This document shows, piece after piece, positions 1 through 8,144 of a stretch of 64,000 bases of DNA. The stretch spans positions 1 through 64,000 of the forward strand of contig JAAUZC010000020.1 of NCBI GenBank assembly GCA_014804795.1. The letters are read 5' to 3'. How positions within the stretch are numbered: the first letter of the stretch is position 1; each line of letters opens with the position of its first letter. Origin of the DNA: Lachnospiraceae bacterium. Its GTDB lineage: Bacteria; Bacillota; Clostridia; Lachnospirales; Lachnospiraceae. The translations under genes and the position numbers were made by a program. The notes beneath the pieces are model-generated. The model saw only the letters and a program-made list of their open reading frames with translations, did no database searches and was not told the origin of the DNA.

Positions 1-128
1 GCAGTGCCGCTCGATTCCGCTTTGCTTCATCTCGCTCACGGGCTTCGCCCTATCACTTCGCAATCTGACAAAATTGACTGCAAGCAGTCATTTTGCCATC
101 TTACTTCGTGGCACTGCTCATTGCCAAC
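1..128 (-). ncRNA. Structured transcribed repeat element, copy A (continues past left edge)
   Basis: Read on the minus strand, this stretch starts just downstream of a sigma-A promoter (135-163) and folds strongly. A long hairpin (66-98) has arms TGGCAAAAT and ATTTTGTCA around GACTGC/GCAGTC. An enclosing GCAAT/ATTGC helix, a GGGCGAAGCCC hairpin and an outer closing helix GCAGTGCC/GGCACTGC (110-117 with 1-8) follow. The same architecture recurs at 44756-45046 with small changes. One difference turns an A-U pair into G-U on the minus strand only, so RNA is the likely functional form. No coding ORF is credible here; the 103-aa plus-strand ORF is its shadow. Whether it is a leader or an independent RNA cannot be told because the window ends. 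Bases 164-304 show nothing else. Confidence 0.5.
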
Positions 129-134
129 GTGTAT

Positions 135-163
135 ATTATACCACATTCTCCCGTTTCTGACAA
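135..163 (-). promoter_or_regulatory. Sigma-A promoter of repeat element A
   Basis: On the minus strand there is a -35 TTGTCA (158-163), a 17-bp spacer and a perfect -10 TATAAT (135-140). Transcription would start around position 128, at the edge of structured element A. The second copy of the element has a promoter at the same relative place. Confidence 0.65.
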
Positions 164-304
164 TTTTGACGAAAAGTTCCAACAAATTTTGGTTTTTGTT
201 TCCAACTATTTTATTTTTCTCACATAATTTTCATCTGAAGAACACACTTTTGACACATTTTCCGCTTATAGTAAGTATTGATAGTCAAAGCAATTCACTA
301 TCTC

Positions 305-360
305 CCCCCTCATAAGTAAAAAGCGCCTGATTCGTCAGGCGTTTTTTACTTATGAGGGGG
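305..360 (-). terminator. Nested terminator hairpin downstream of recJ
   Basis: A compact hairpin CGCCTGA/TCAGGCG is followed on the minus strand by a T run, a classic intrinsic terminator for recJ. It is enclosed by a second perfect stem, CCCCCTCATAAGTAAAAA with its complement, so the whole 56-bp stretch is one long near-perfect palindrome. The outer stem could also serve plus-strand transcription. Confidence 0.85.
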
Positions 361-387
361 ATGCGCATGCGAACTCCTTATTCTTGT

Positions 388-2157
388 TTAACAGTAATTC
401 GTCACCACAAACTCAATTTCTCTCCGTCCCCGGTACTCATTCAGATTCGGATAGTATGTAATTGTAAGCGGCAGTGATACGCCGCCTCCCGAAAACAGCC
501 TTCCCGCATCCGCGCCGTACTTTTCCAAGAGAAATTTCTCCATTCCTTCCACATCTCCGAAATAAACCAGTGTATGCGCAATATTTTCCTGATCCAGCGC
601 ATCAAATTTGACCACATTCCTGTTCTTTCCGAAAATCCGTCCCGAGCGAAGCAGTACGTTTTTCTGGGCAAAAACCGGTTTCGGATTCCCTGTCCCGAAT
701 GGAGCAAGCAGTTCCAGCTCCTGAATAAATCCCTCTGAAACATAGGACAACGGCAGAGCAATATCGATATGTACTTTCGGCGTAAAATCATCCTCTGTCA
801 GAGAACAGTTCTCGTTCAGCCTTTGCCGCAGCTTTGCCACATTTTCTTTGACAAGAGAGAGACCGGCCGCCATCTTATGTCCGCCGAATTTTTCAAACAG
901 ATCTTTGCAGGCGGAAAGATGTGCAAACATATCATACCCTTCTATGGAACGCCCGGAACCTTTTACTCCCTCCTCCGCATCCGTCAGAACAATTGTCGGC
1001 CTATGATATTTTTCCCTGATGCGTCCTGCTATGATTCCCGCAAGGCTTTCATGACAGTCCGGCAGGTATAAAATCAAAACTTTATCCCTTTTGTCGGAAC
1101 TGAAACTGTCCCGCTCTTTTCTCTCAAGCAGCTTCACCGCCTGCCGCACGCCGGCCTCGGTCATCTCTTTCCGGCTGTCATTTAAATTCTTTAATTCCGC
1201 CGCCATTGGCACGGCCTTTTTATAGTCTTCCTCCAGCCAGAGTTTCAAAGAAAGCGCTGCACTCTCCAGCCTCCCGGAAGCGTTGACGCAAGGTCCTAAC
1301 ACAAAACCGATATGATAAGCTTCTATCTTCCGCATATCCAGTTTATTTACTTCTATCAGCGCCCGCAGCCCCGGATGGGAAGTATGGCTCATCCGCTTCA
1401 GTCCCTCTTTGACAATAATGCGGTTTTCATCTTTCAGTTCCATTACATCGCCTATCGTCGCAAAAGCCGCAGGCTCCAGCAATGTGTTAAGAAGCTCTCT
1501 ATCTACCCCTAATGCCCATGCCAGTTTCCAGGCAACCACAGCGCCGCAGATACCGGAAAACGGATAAGTCTCTCCCGGCTGTTTCGGATCCACCACCGCC
1601 TCCGCAGGCGGCATAGAATATACCCGCTCCCCGCCCGGATTTTCTTCCGTAAAAGGCACCTCATGGTGATCGGTCACTATCACCTGCATACCAAGCCGAT
1701 GTGCTAACTCAATCTGATCCGCCGCTGCGATCCCATTGTCACAGGTCACGATCAACTCTACTTTCTCTGCAGCAGCCTGCTCGATCAGATGGTCATTCAA
1801 TCCATAACCGTCCTTTATCCGATGCGGAATCGCCATATCCACATCCGCTCCCAGAGACTGAAAAGAACGCACCAGAATATAGGTGGCGCAGACGCCGTCT
1901 ATATCATAATCCCCGATCACGCGTATTTTTCTCTTTGCTTCGATTGCACTTTTTATGACAGATACGGCCTGATCCATACCCTTCAACAGTTCCGGCGCAT
2001 ACAGATCTTGTATACTTCCATACAAATATTTTCTGATTTCTTCTTCTCCGCAGACATCCCTGTTGCGTATCAGCCTCGCAAGCACCGGCGAAATATCAAA
2101 TTTCTTCGCTATCGCATCAAAGTCCGCTTTCTTCGCAGCCACAAACCAATTTGCCAT
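388..2157 (-). CDS. recJ: Single-stranded-DNA-specific exonuclease RecJ
   Basis: RecJ degrades single-stranded DNA 5' to 3' in recombination and repair, in the cytoplasm. The protein shows the DHH phosphoesterase motifs: GDYDIDG near residue 82, TDHH near 162, NASGRL in the middle, and the DHHA1 region with GSGRS and a GGH motif in the C-terminal half. A C-terminal OB-like region follows. The ORF track extends to 2322. I prefer the ATG at 2157 (589 aa, MANWF) because it has a purine-rich ribosome binding site and the extra 55 residues are translated hairpin DNA (2184-2208 and 2270-2380). The gene lies downstream of secDF on the same strand, separated by two hairpins, and ends in a strong terminator. 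Confidence 0.93.
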   Translation of the reverse strand: MANWFVAAKKADFDAIAKKFDISPVLARLIRNRDVCGEEEIRKYLYGSIQDLYAPELLKGMDQAVSVIKSAIEAKRKIRVIGDYDIDGVCATYILVRSFQSLGADVDMAIPHRIKDGYGLNDHLIEQAAAEKVELIVTCDNGIAAADQIELAHRLGMQVIVTDHHEVPFTEENPGGERVYSMPPAEAVVDPKQPGETYPFSGICGAVVAWKLAWALGVDRELLNTLLEPAAFATIGDVMELKDENRIIVKEGLKRMSHTSHPGLRALIEVNKLDMRKIEAYHIGFVLGPCVNASGRLESAALSLKLWLEEDYKKAVPMAAELKNLNDSRKEMTEAGVRQAVKLLERKERDSFSSDKRDKVLILYLPDCHESLAGIIAGRIREKYHRPTIVLTDAEEGVKGSGRSIEGYDMFAHLSACKDLFEKFGGHKMAAGLSLVKENVAKLRQRLNENCSLTEDDFTPKVHIDIALPLSYVSEGFIQELELLAPFGTGNPKPVFAQKNVLLRSGRIFGKNRNVVKFDALDQENIAHTLVYFGDVEGMEKFLLEKYGADAGRLFSGGGVSLPLTITYYPNLNEYRGRREIEFVVTNYC

Positions 2158-2183
2158 CTTATCCCTGCTCTCTCTACAAAACA

Positions 2184-2208
2184 GGGCAGGGCTTACTCCG
2201 CCCTGCCC
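2184..2208 (-). terminator. GC-rich hairpin just upstream of recJ
   Basis: GGGCAGGGC and GCCCTGCCC form a perfect 9-bp stem with a 7-base loop. On the minus strand it is followed by TGTTTTG, so it may terminate or attenuate secDF transcription about 25 bases before the recJ start codon. The U tract is interrupted, so strength is uncertain. Confidence 0.5.
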
Positions 2209-2269
2209 GTCATTTTTCTCATATTTTCTCTGCAAAATAACATAAACTGGAGTCTGCCAGCCTGGAAGA

Positions 2270-2380
2270 AAATATCCCTGAAGCAGCCCTGCTAAACGCC
2301 GGCACTTAGCGAGGTATTTCACGAGCTTAGTGTCCGCTGCGTTTAGCTCGGAGCGAGAGCGCGCTGCAGAAGGGATATTT
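2270..2380. repeat. Long imperfect palindromic element between secDF and recJ
   Basis: The outer arms AAATATCCCT (2270-2279) and AGGGATATTT (2371-2380) are exact inverted repeats. Inside, CTAAACGC (2292-2299) and GCGTTTAG (2339-2346) flank a further CACTTAGC / GCTTAGTG pair. The whole 111-bp unit therefore folds into a long cruciform-like stem. It has no coding character. The high GC and arm structure resemble a dispersed repeat, but no second copy occurs in this window. Confidence 0.55.
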
Positions 2381-2411
2381 CTATCCGGGCGTCCGGCATG
2401 GCCTCATACAT

Positions 2412-4580
2412 TTATTTCGCTTCCTCTTTCTGTTTGATCTTCGTCCTGAGCACAAACCACAGCGCCCCCGTAATGCATACCGATGAATAAGTACCGCAAA
2501 GAATACCGGCCATCAGCGGCAGAGCAAACTCACGAATGCTGGAAACGCCAAACACATACAAAGCCGCCACCATGATAAAAGTAGTCAAAGAAGTAAAGAT
2601 ACTTCTGGAAAGCGTCTGTGTGATGGAGTGGTTTACCATCTCCTGCAGATCATCCTTTCTTGTCATGCCCCGCATATTCTCCCTGATACGGTCAAAGATA
2701 ACAATGGTTGCATTGATGGAATAACCTACGATCGTCAGCATACAGGCTATAAAAGTGGAACCTACGGAAACTCTTGTCACCGCATAGAACGCCAGCACTA
2801 CCAACACGTCGTGAATCAATGCGATCACCGCACTCGCGCCGAACCGGATGTCCTTAAACCTGAACCAGATGTAAAGCAGCATGCAGACTGTTGCAATAGC
2901 AACCGCCACGATTGCATCCATCTGTGCTTCGGAACTGATCGTTGAACTGATGGTCTCTTCCGTGATCGGATAAGCCTCATCCAGCTCAAAGTTCTCCTCC
3001 ATCATACTCTCTAACGTTTCTCTCTCATCCACACTTAACGTTCTGGTCTTAAAGATGACCTGATTACTGCCCGCCACTTTCTGAACCTGTACGTTTGCAT
3101 CACCTGTGATTTCTTCAATACCCGGCACTACTTCGGCATCCAGTCTTTCAATAGAGTAATCTTCCGTAAAGGTAACCGTAGTCTGCGTACCGCCCATGAA
3201 ATCCAGAGAGTAATTCAACGCGCCGTTTCCGCCGCCCTTCTGCACACCCATGACAACAAAACCTGCAAGAATAGCCACAGCGGAAATGCCGAAGAATATA
3301 TGCTTTTTGCCAAGGAAACCAATGGACTTTTTCTCTTTTGCCACACCGAAGAGCTTCACGGAATCAAGTCCCAGCCCCATCAGTGCATTTAAAATAATAC
3401 GGGTGACAAACACCGCCGTAAACATGGACAGGATAATACCGAGCACCAGTGTCTGTGCAAAGCCCTTGATCGCGCCCGTCCCCCGGGCCCACAGAACAAC
3501 AGCAGCGAGCAGGGTCGTAACATTACCGTCGATAATAGCGGACAAAGCCTTGTTAAAACCGATCTTCACGGAAGAAGCCACTGTCTTTCCGGTAGCCAGT
3601 TCCTCACGGATTCTGGCAAAGATGATCACGTTTGCATCCACCGCCATACCGATACCCAGAATAATACCCGCAATACCCGGCAGAGTCAGCGTTATATTAA
3701 AGGATCCCAGTAAAATAACGACCATTTCCACATACATGCCAAGCGCTAACACTGCAGCCAGACCCGGCAGGAAATAAACCGCTATCATAAACACCGCGAT
3801 AATGGCAAAGCCGACTGCACCGGCGATCAGAGCTGTCCGGATCGCGTCGGAACCGAGCTGAGCCCCTACCACATTGCTTCGCAGCTCTTCCAACGTCAAT
3901 GTCAATCCGCCGATACGGATTGTCGAAGCCAGATTTTCCGCCGCTTCAAAGGATTCCATATTGGTGATCACACAGTTGCCGTCCGTGATCTGCTGCTGTA
4001 CCGCAGGCCAGCTGATAATTGCATTGTCATATATGATATAAATCGGATCATGATTGGGTGCTGCCGCTGCCGTAGCATCAGAGAACTTTTTCGCGCCCTC
4101 ATCAGTCAGTGTCAGCCTTACCTCATAGTCAATGCTCCCCATATCGCTCTGTCTGCTGGCTGCCTGGGCATCCACGACATCCGTGCCCTCCAAAACCAAC
4201 TCGCCGTTTATATCATAAAATTCCAGAGAGCCGGGGCGCCCCAGTTCCGACAAAATCTCATTGGCATCCGCCACACCGGGGATTTCGATACTGATCCGGT
4301 CGTTTCCTTCCTGATAAACCTGCGCTTCCGTGCTGTAACCCTCCACACGTTTCTGCAGCTTGTAGATCGTATCGCTCATATCCGCGGCACTGGGATTTTT
4401 TTCACCCACTACCTGATACGTGATGCTGACACCACCCTCTAAGTCAAGTCCCAGCTTGATATCTTCACCGGAACCTGATTTTGTTTCTCCCCAGCCATAT
4501 ACGGCGGTATATCCGAACAGCGCTAAAAGCGCTATAAAGATCACCAGTACAATGGCTGATTTTACTTTGCTCTGTTTCAT
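2412..4580 (-). CDS. secDF: Fused protein translocase subunit SecDF
   Basis: This 722-aa membrane protein fuses SecD and SecF, which use the proton gradient to assist late steps of Sec-dependent export. It starts with one membrane helix, followed by the SecD signature KLGLDLEGG near residue 42. An extracytoplasmic P1-like region follows, then five further helices (about 245-400) with the conserved GIAGIILGIGMAVDANV stretch. A second half opens with another helix near 425, LDFMGGTQTTVTF (SecF-type) near 460, and a second five-helix bundle. SecDF fusions are common in Firmicutes. Start: ATG after AGGAGAATAGGATT. It follows the SCIFF maturase, with the structured element at 4601-4706 in between. 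Confidence 0.95.
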   Translation of the reverse strand: MKQSKVKSAIVLVIFIALLALFGYTAVYGWGETKSGSGEDIKLGLDLEGGVSITYQVVGEKNPSAADMSDTIYKLQKRVEGYSTEAQVYQEGNDRISIEIPGVADANEILSELGRPGSLEFYDINGELVLEGTDVVDAQAASRQSDMGSIDYEVRLTLTDEGAKKFSDATAAAAPNHDPIYIIYDNAIISWPAVQQQITDGNCVITNMESFEAAENLASTIRIGGLTLTLEELRSNVVGAQLGSDAIRTALIAGAVGFAIIAVFMIAVYFLPGLAAVLALGMYVEMVVILLGSFNITLTLPGIAGIILGIGMAVDANVIIFARIREELATGKTVASSVKIGFNKALSAIIDGNVTTLLAAVVLWARGTGAIKGFAQTLVLGIILSMFTAVFVTRIILNALMGLGLDSVKLFGVAKEKKSIGFLGKKHIFFGISAVAILAGFVVMGVQKGGGNGALNYSLDFMGGTQTTVTFTEDYSIERLDAEVVPGIEEITGDANVQVQKVAGSNQVIFKTRTLSVDERETLESMMEENFELDEAYPITEETISSTISSEAQMDAIVAVAIATVCMLLYIWFRFKDIRFGASAVIALIHDVLVVLAFYAVTRVSVGSTFIACMLTIVGYSINATIVIFDRIRENMRGMTRKDDLQEMVNHSITQTLSRSIFTSLTTFIMVAALYVFGVSSIREFALPLMAGILCGTYSSVCITGALWFVLRTKIKQKEEAK

Positions 4581-4600
4581 AATCCTATTCTCCTATCCTG

Positions 4601-4706
4601 GTTCCGCATAAGTCCTGACAGTACACTTTAACCGAAATTAATTCCCGGCCGTATATTCATACGTCCGTAAATCAATTTGTGCACTGTCCCGATTTATGCT
4701 GTTTTT
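4601..4706 (-). repeat. Intercistronic structured element E1
   Basis: This element fills the gap between the stop codon of the maturase and the ribosome binding site of secDF. Outer helix: GACAGTACAC (4617-4626) with GTGCACTGTC (4679-4688). An 8-base bulge TTTAACCG follows on one side only. Inner helix: AAATTAATT (4635-4643) with AATCAATTT (4670-4678), closing a 26-base loop that contains CCGGCCGT and TCCGTA. The two mismatches are A-C on the plus strand and become G-U on the minus strand, so the minus RNA folds better. Elements E2 (33084) and E3 (55947) share the architecture with different pairing sequences. Confidence 0.65.
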
Positions 4707-4711
4707 TATAT

Positions 4712-6148
4712 TTACTCCGCCTCTGCGGCTTTTAACATGATCGCACACTCTATCCGCTTTCGCTGCAGCTCGCAGCCGATCTCATAGGTATCTGTTATGC
4801 TCCCGTGAAAATTGTAAGAGTTTGCCGCGCAGCCGCCGCTGCAGTAAAATTTTGCAAAACAGTCTTTACATTTTTCTTTCGCATATACATTGCACTCTTT
4901 AAAGTTGTCCCTGATATCCGTGCGAAGGATTCCTTCATCCACATTGCCCATCAGAAATTCCTCCTGTCCGACAAACTGATGACAGGGATAAAAATCTCCC
5001 CAGGGCGTGACCGCAAGGTATTCCGTTCCGCTGCCGCAGCCCGACAGCCGCTTTGCCACACAGGGACCACCCTCTAAATCTATCATAAAATGGAAAAAAT
5101 TGAAACCTTTTCCTTCTTTTTTATAGCGAATTATTTCTTTGGCCAGATTATCGTACTCTTCCAGGATTACCGGAATATCCTCTTCCCGGATCGCGTACTC
5201 TTCCGTTTTCTCCGCAACCACCGGTTCCACGGATATCTGTTTAAAGCCCAGATCCGCCAGATGCAGCACATCCTTCGAAAAATCAAGGTTGTTTCTTGTG
5301 AAAGTACCCCGCACATAGTAATTCATCTGACCCCGGCTTTCAGCCACTTTTTGATATTTCGGCACTACCATGTCATAACTGCCCTGCCCGCCCCTGAAGG
5401 GCCTCATCAGGTCATGGATTTCTTTCCGCCCGTCCACAGACAGAACAATGTTTGCCATCTCCTTATTGCAGAATTCCAGTATCTCATCATTCAAGAGTAC
5501 GCCGTTGGTAGTCAGCGTAAACCGGAATTTTTTATGGAACGGTTCTTCCAGACTTCTGCCGTAAGCCACCAGATCCTTCACCACCTGCCAGTTCATCAGG
5601 GGTTCTCCGCCGAAAAAGTCCACTTCCAGATGAACACGGTTCCCGGAATTTGCCACCAGAAAATCTAACGCCTTTTTTCCGACTTCAAATGTCATAAGCG
5701 CCCGCCTGCCATGATACTCTCCCTCTTCCGCAAAACAGTATTTGCAGGCAAGATTACAGTCATGGGCAATATGCAGGCACAGTGCCTTCACGACAGTTTT
5801 TCTGTTTTTAAAATCAAAAATATAATTTTTATAGATATCCTTTGTATAAAGCCGGTTCGCCCCGGCCAGCGCAAACAGTTCTTCGGCTATCTCCCGCTTT
5901 TCCTCTTCCGAACCGGAAAGCTCCCGCAAAGCTTTTGCCGCTTTTTCCAGAAGCTTTTCTGAAATACCGTCTTCCTGTTCCTTTTCCGGAAGTTCCCCGG
6001 AATCACTTTCTTTCTGCTCCTGCCACGCTTCCCAGACAGGTTCCAATAACGGCACCGCCTGATAGCTCAGCTCGTCCATCACATGAACACTTCCGCTGTT
6101 CACATCCAAAACAATAGGATATCCGTTATTCACATACTGATGTATCAT
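4712..6148 (-). CDS. scfB: SCIFF/ranthipeptide radical SAM maturase (SPASM type)
   Basis: This 478-aa enzyme is expected to install thioether cross-links from cysteine sulphur to neighbouring residues in the six-cysteine peptide encoded next to it. The radical SAM cluster motif is CNLACKYC (Cys131, Cys135, Cys138), followed by GGEPL near 180. The C-terminal SPASM region holds the expected cysteines (CGSG, YPCHQF, CKDC, CSGGCAAN and a late GCELQ) for two auxiliary iron-sulphur clusters. The N-terminal 100 residues probably recognise the peptide (inference). It lies 115 bp downstream of the peptide gene, same strand, presumably one transcript. The family is almost universal in Clostridia. Start: ATG at 6148. 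Confidence 0.93.
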   Translation of the reverse strand: MIHQYVNNGYPIVLDVNSGSVHVMDELSYQAVPLLEPVWEAWQEQKESDSGELPEKEQEDGISEKLLEKAAKALRELSGSEEEKREIAEELFALAGANRLYTKDIYKNYIFDFKNRKTVVKALCLHIAHDCNLACKYCFAEEGEYHGRRALMTFEVGKKALDFLVANSGNRVHLEVDFFGGEPLMNWQVVKDLVAYGRSLEEPFHKKFRFTLTTNGVLLNDEILEFCNKEMANIVLSVDGRKEIHDLMRPFRGGQGSYDMVVPKYQKVAESRGQMNYYVRGTFTRNNLDFSKDVLHLADLGFKQISVEPVVAEKTEEYAIREEDIPVILEEYDNLAKEIIRYKKEGKGFNFFHFMIDLEGGPCVAKRLSGCGSGTEYLAVTPWGDFYPCHQFVGQEEFLMGNVDEGILRTDIRDNFKECNVYAKEKCKDCFAKFYCSGGCAANSYNFHGSITDTYEIGCELQRKRIECAIMLKAAEAE

Positions 6149-6263
6149 ATAAATAACCTCTTTATCCGTTTTCCCTCACACCACAAAGAAGCAGCGAGAG
6201 ATTTCCCGCTGCTTAAAACTGACAAATCTGCTTCCTTTTCGATATGTCTGTGATACGCAGTAC

Positions 6264-6410
6264 TTATTTCTGAACTTTTTCACAACTCTGATTACCAACC
6301 GTACAGGAAGTCTTGCATGCTGACTGGCAGGATGTCTGACACTCGCCGCAGCCGCCTTTCTTCATGGATTCCTTCAAGTCTCTGGTCGTTAATGTCTTAA
6401 TATGTTTCAT
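6264..6410 (-). CDS. scfA: SCIFF six-cysteine ribosomal peptide precursor
   Basis: This 48-aa precursor begins MKHIKTLTTRDLKES and carries six cysteines in about 25 residues (GGCGECQTSC... SACKTSC ... SCEK), the defining pattern of SCIFF (six Cys in forty-five). It is the substrate of the adjacent radical SAM enzyme. The ORF track starts at 6482, but the ATG at 6410 has a perfect AAAGGAGG site upstream and matches family length. The function of the mature peptide is not established in any organism I know of; the conservation suggests a housekeeping or quorum-type role (inference). Confidence 0.93.
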   Translation of the reverse strand: MKHIKTLTTRDLKESMKKGGCGECQTSCQSACKTSCTVGNQSCEKVQK

Positions 6411-6535
6411 AACAGGACCTCCTCCTTTTATATCGGCTTTCTTTTGTCCGCGTCCGCAGGTATATCCCTGCGGACACATCATCTAGGAGTATAGCATAAA
6501 AGTCCGGAGATGAAAAGAGGGATTGAAAAATTTTT

Positions 6536-7840
6536 CTATTTTACTGCTTCAAATGCCGCTTCCAATGCCGCGATCAGATCTTCTACCTTCTCAATACCAA
6601 TAGAAAGACGAATGGTATTTTCTTTAATGTCCTGCTCCTCCAGCTCTTGCTTTGTGCACTGGCTGTGGGTCGTGGTAGCCGGATGGATCACAAGGGATTT
6701 CACGTCCGCCACATTGGCAAGCAGAGAGAAGATCGCCAGATTATCAATGAATTTCTGGGCTGTCTGCCCGTCTCCTTTGATCTCGAATGTGAAAATGGAG
6801 CCGCCGCCGTTTGGCAGATATTTCTTATAAAGATCATGTGTCGGCTCACCCGGAAGCGAAGGATGGTGCACAGCTTCCACCTGCGGGTGGTTTGATAAAT
6901 ATTCTACGATCTTTAATGCATTGCTCACATGGCGTTCCACCCGGAGAGATAAGGTTTCCAGTCCCTGCAGGAAAACAAATGCGTGGAACGGGGAAAGAGT
7001 TGCGCCGGTATCTCTCAGGATGACTGCGCGGATATAGGCGACAAAAGCTGCCGGGCCCGCCGCATCGCTGAAGGATACACCATGATAACTCGGATTCGGT
7101 TCGGATATCCACGGATATTTTCCTGCCGCCTTCCAGTCAAAGTTTCCGCCGTCAATGATCACGCCGCCGATAGCCGTCCCATGGCCGCCGATAAACTTTG
7201 TGGCGGAATGCACTACAATATCTGCGCCATATTCTATCGGACGGATCAGATAAGGGGTCGCAAAAGTAGAATCCACCACCAGCGGAATGTTATATTTATG
7301 CGCTACTTTGGACACTTCTTCCAGATCGATCAGATTGGAGTTCGGATTGCCCAGAGTCTCTACGAAAATCGCTTTTGTATTTTCCTGAATAGCCGCCTCA
7401 AAAGAACCTTCCACATAAGGATCGACAAACGTAGTCGTCACATTATTATTTAACGGGAATGTATGTGCCAGATAATTGTAGGTTCCGCCATAGATCGTTT
7501 TGGACGCTACAATATGCTCTCCTGCCTGTGCCAGTGCCTGAAAAGTATAGCTCAATGCCGCCGCACCGGATGCCACTGCCAGCGCTGCCGCACCGCCTTC
7601 CAGAGCCGCAATACGCTGTTCAAATACATCTTCCGTCGGGTTTGTCAGTCTTCCGTAAATATTTCCTGCATCTTTCAGGCTAAAACGATCCGCCGCATGC
7701 TGTGAATCATGAAATACATAGGATGTAGTTGCATAAATCGGCACCGCCCTCGCATCTGTCACCGGATCTGCCTGTTCCTGTCCGATATGCAGCTGCTTTG
7801 TTTCAAATCCCCAGTTTTTAGAATCTCTGATATCTGCCAT
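6536..7840 (-). CDS. metY: O-acetylhomoserine sulfhydrylase (aminocarboxypropyltransferase)
   Basis: This 434-aa PLP enzyme makes homocysteine from O-acetylhomoserine and sulphide (direct sulfhydrylation for methionine) and may also act on O-acetylserine. It belongs to the Cys/Met metabolism fold-type I family. SGAAALSY (about 92) is the phosphate-binding stretch and HSATKFIGGHG holds the PLP lysine (Lys215). Length above 420 and the WGFETKQLHIGQ start favour MetY over MetB/MetC. Start: ATG preceded by AGGAGGAAATC. It is monocistronic by appearance, with a hairpin terminator upstream (7935-7983) separating it from the next gene. No S-box or T-box leader is visible in the roughly 90-base upstream space. 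Confidence 0.92.
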   Translation of the reverse strand: MADIRDSKNWGFETKQLHIGQEQADPVTDARAVPIYATTSYVFHDSQHAADRFSLKDAGNIYGRLTNPTEDVFEQRIAALEGGAAALAVASGAAALSYTFQALAQAGEHIVASKTIYGGTYNYLAHTFPLNNNVTTTFVDPYVEGSFEAAIQENTKAIFVETLGNPNSNLIDLEEVSKVAHKYNIPLVVDSTFATPYLIRPIEYGADIVVHSATKFIGGHGTAIGGVIIDGGNFDWKAAGKYPWISEPNPSYHGVSFSDAAGPAAFVAYIRAVILRDTGATLSPFHAFVFLQGLETLSLRVERHVSNALKIVEYLSNHPQVEAVHHPSLPGEPTHDLYKKYLPNGGGSIFTFEIKGDGQTAQKFIDNLAIFSLLANVADVKSLVIHPATTTHSQCTKQELEEQDIKENTIRLSIGIEKVEDLIAALEAAFEAVK

Positions 7841-7934
7841 GATTGATTTCCTCCTGTTTACTGATCTATATCCGCTGTCTCTTATTTTGTCATTAAATAC
7901 ATACTATCACAGCGGGTTTATTCTGTATAATATC

Positions 7935-7983
7935 TAAAAAAGATACCCGGCTATAAGATTTTCCTATAGCCAGGTATCTTTTT
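7935..7983 (-). terminator. Strong bidirectional terminator
   Basis: AGATACC-C-GGCTATA and TATAGCC-A-GGTATCT form a long stem with one mismatch. It is flanked by an A tract on one side and a T tract on the other, so it can end transcription in either direction. It separates the MORN gene region from metY. Confidence 0.85.
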
Positions 7984-7985
7984 CT

Positions 7986-8102
7986 CTATGGCCTGTACCA
8001 CTCCGAAAAGCATACCACTTCCCCGTCTTCCAGATCTACCATCGCAAAGTCTGCATCCGTCAATATCTGCTCAATCGGATAGCCACTCTCAAAATCGGCC
8101 AT
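7986..8102 (-). CDS. Short ORF, possible gene remnant (38 aa)
   Basis: An ATG at 8102 opens a 38-aa reading frame, too short for the ORF track. It begins MADFESGYPIEQ, ends EVVCFSEWYRP, and its stop is next to the terminator at 7935-7983. An AGGA sits 8 bases before the ATG. A TGA lies immediately upstream in frame. The sequence has a normal amino acid mix and looks like the C-terminal end of a larger acidic protein whose 5' part is lost, but I do not recognise the family. It lies 42 bases after the MORN gene stop and could be a small downstream cistron. Low confidence. Confidence 0.35.
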   Translation of the reverse strand: MADFESGYPIEQILTDADFAMVDLEDGEVVCFSEWYRP

Positions 8103-8144
8103 TCATATCCTGACATCAAGTGACTATCCGGCAAACTATGCTTA

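Noticed and set aside
4-315. 103-aa plus ORF at left edge
   Set aside because: It covers structured element A and AT-rich spacer on the wrong strand.
2158-2322. N-terminal extension of RecJ
   Set aside because: It translates hairpin DNA; the internal ATG has a suitable ribosome binding site and matches the family N-terminus.
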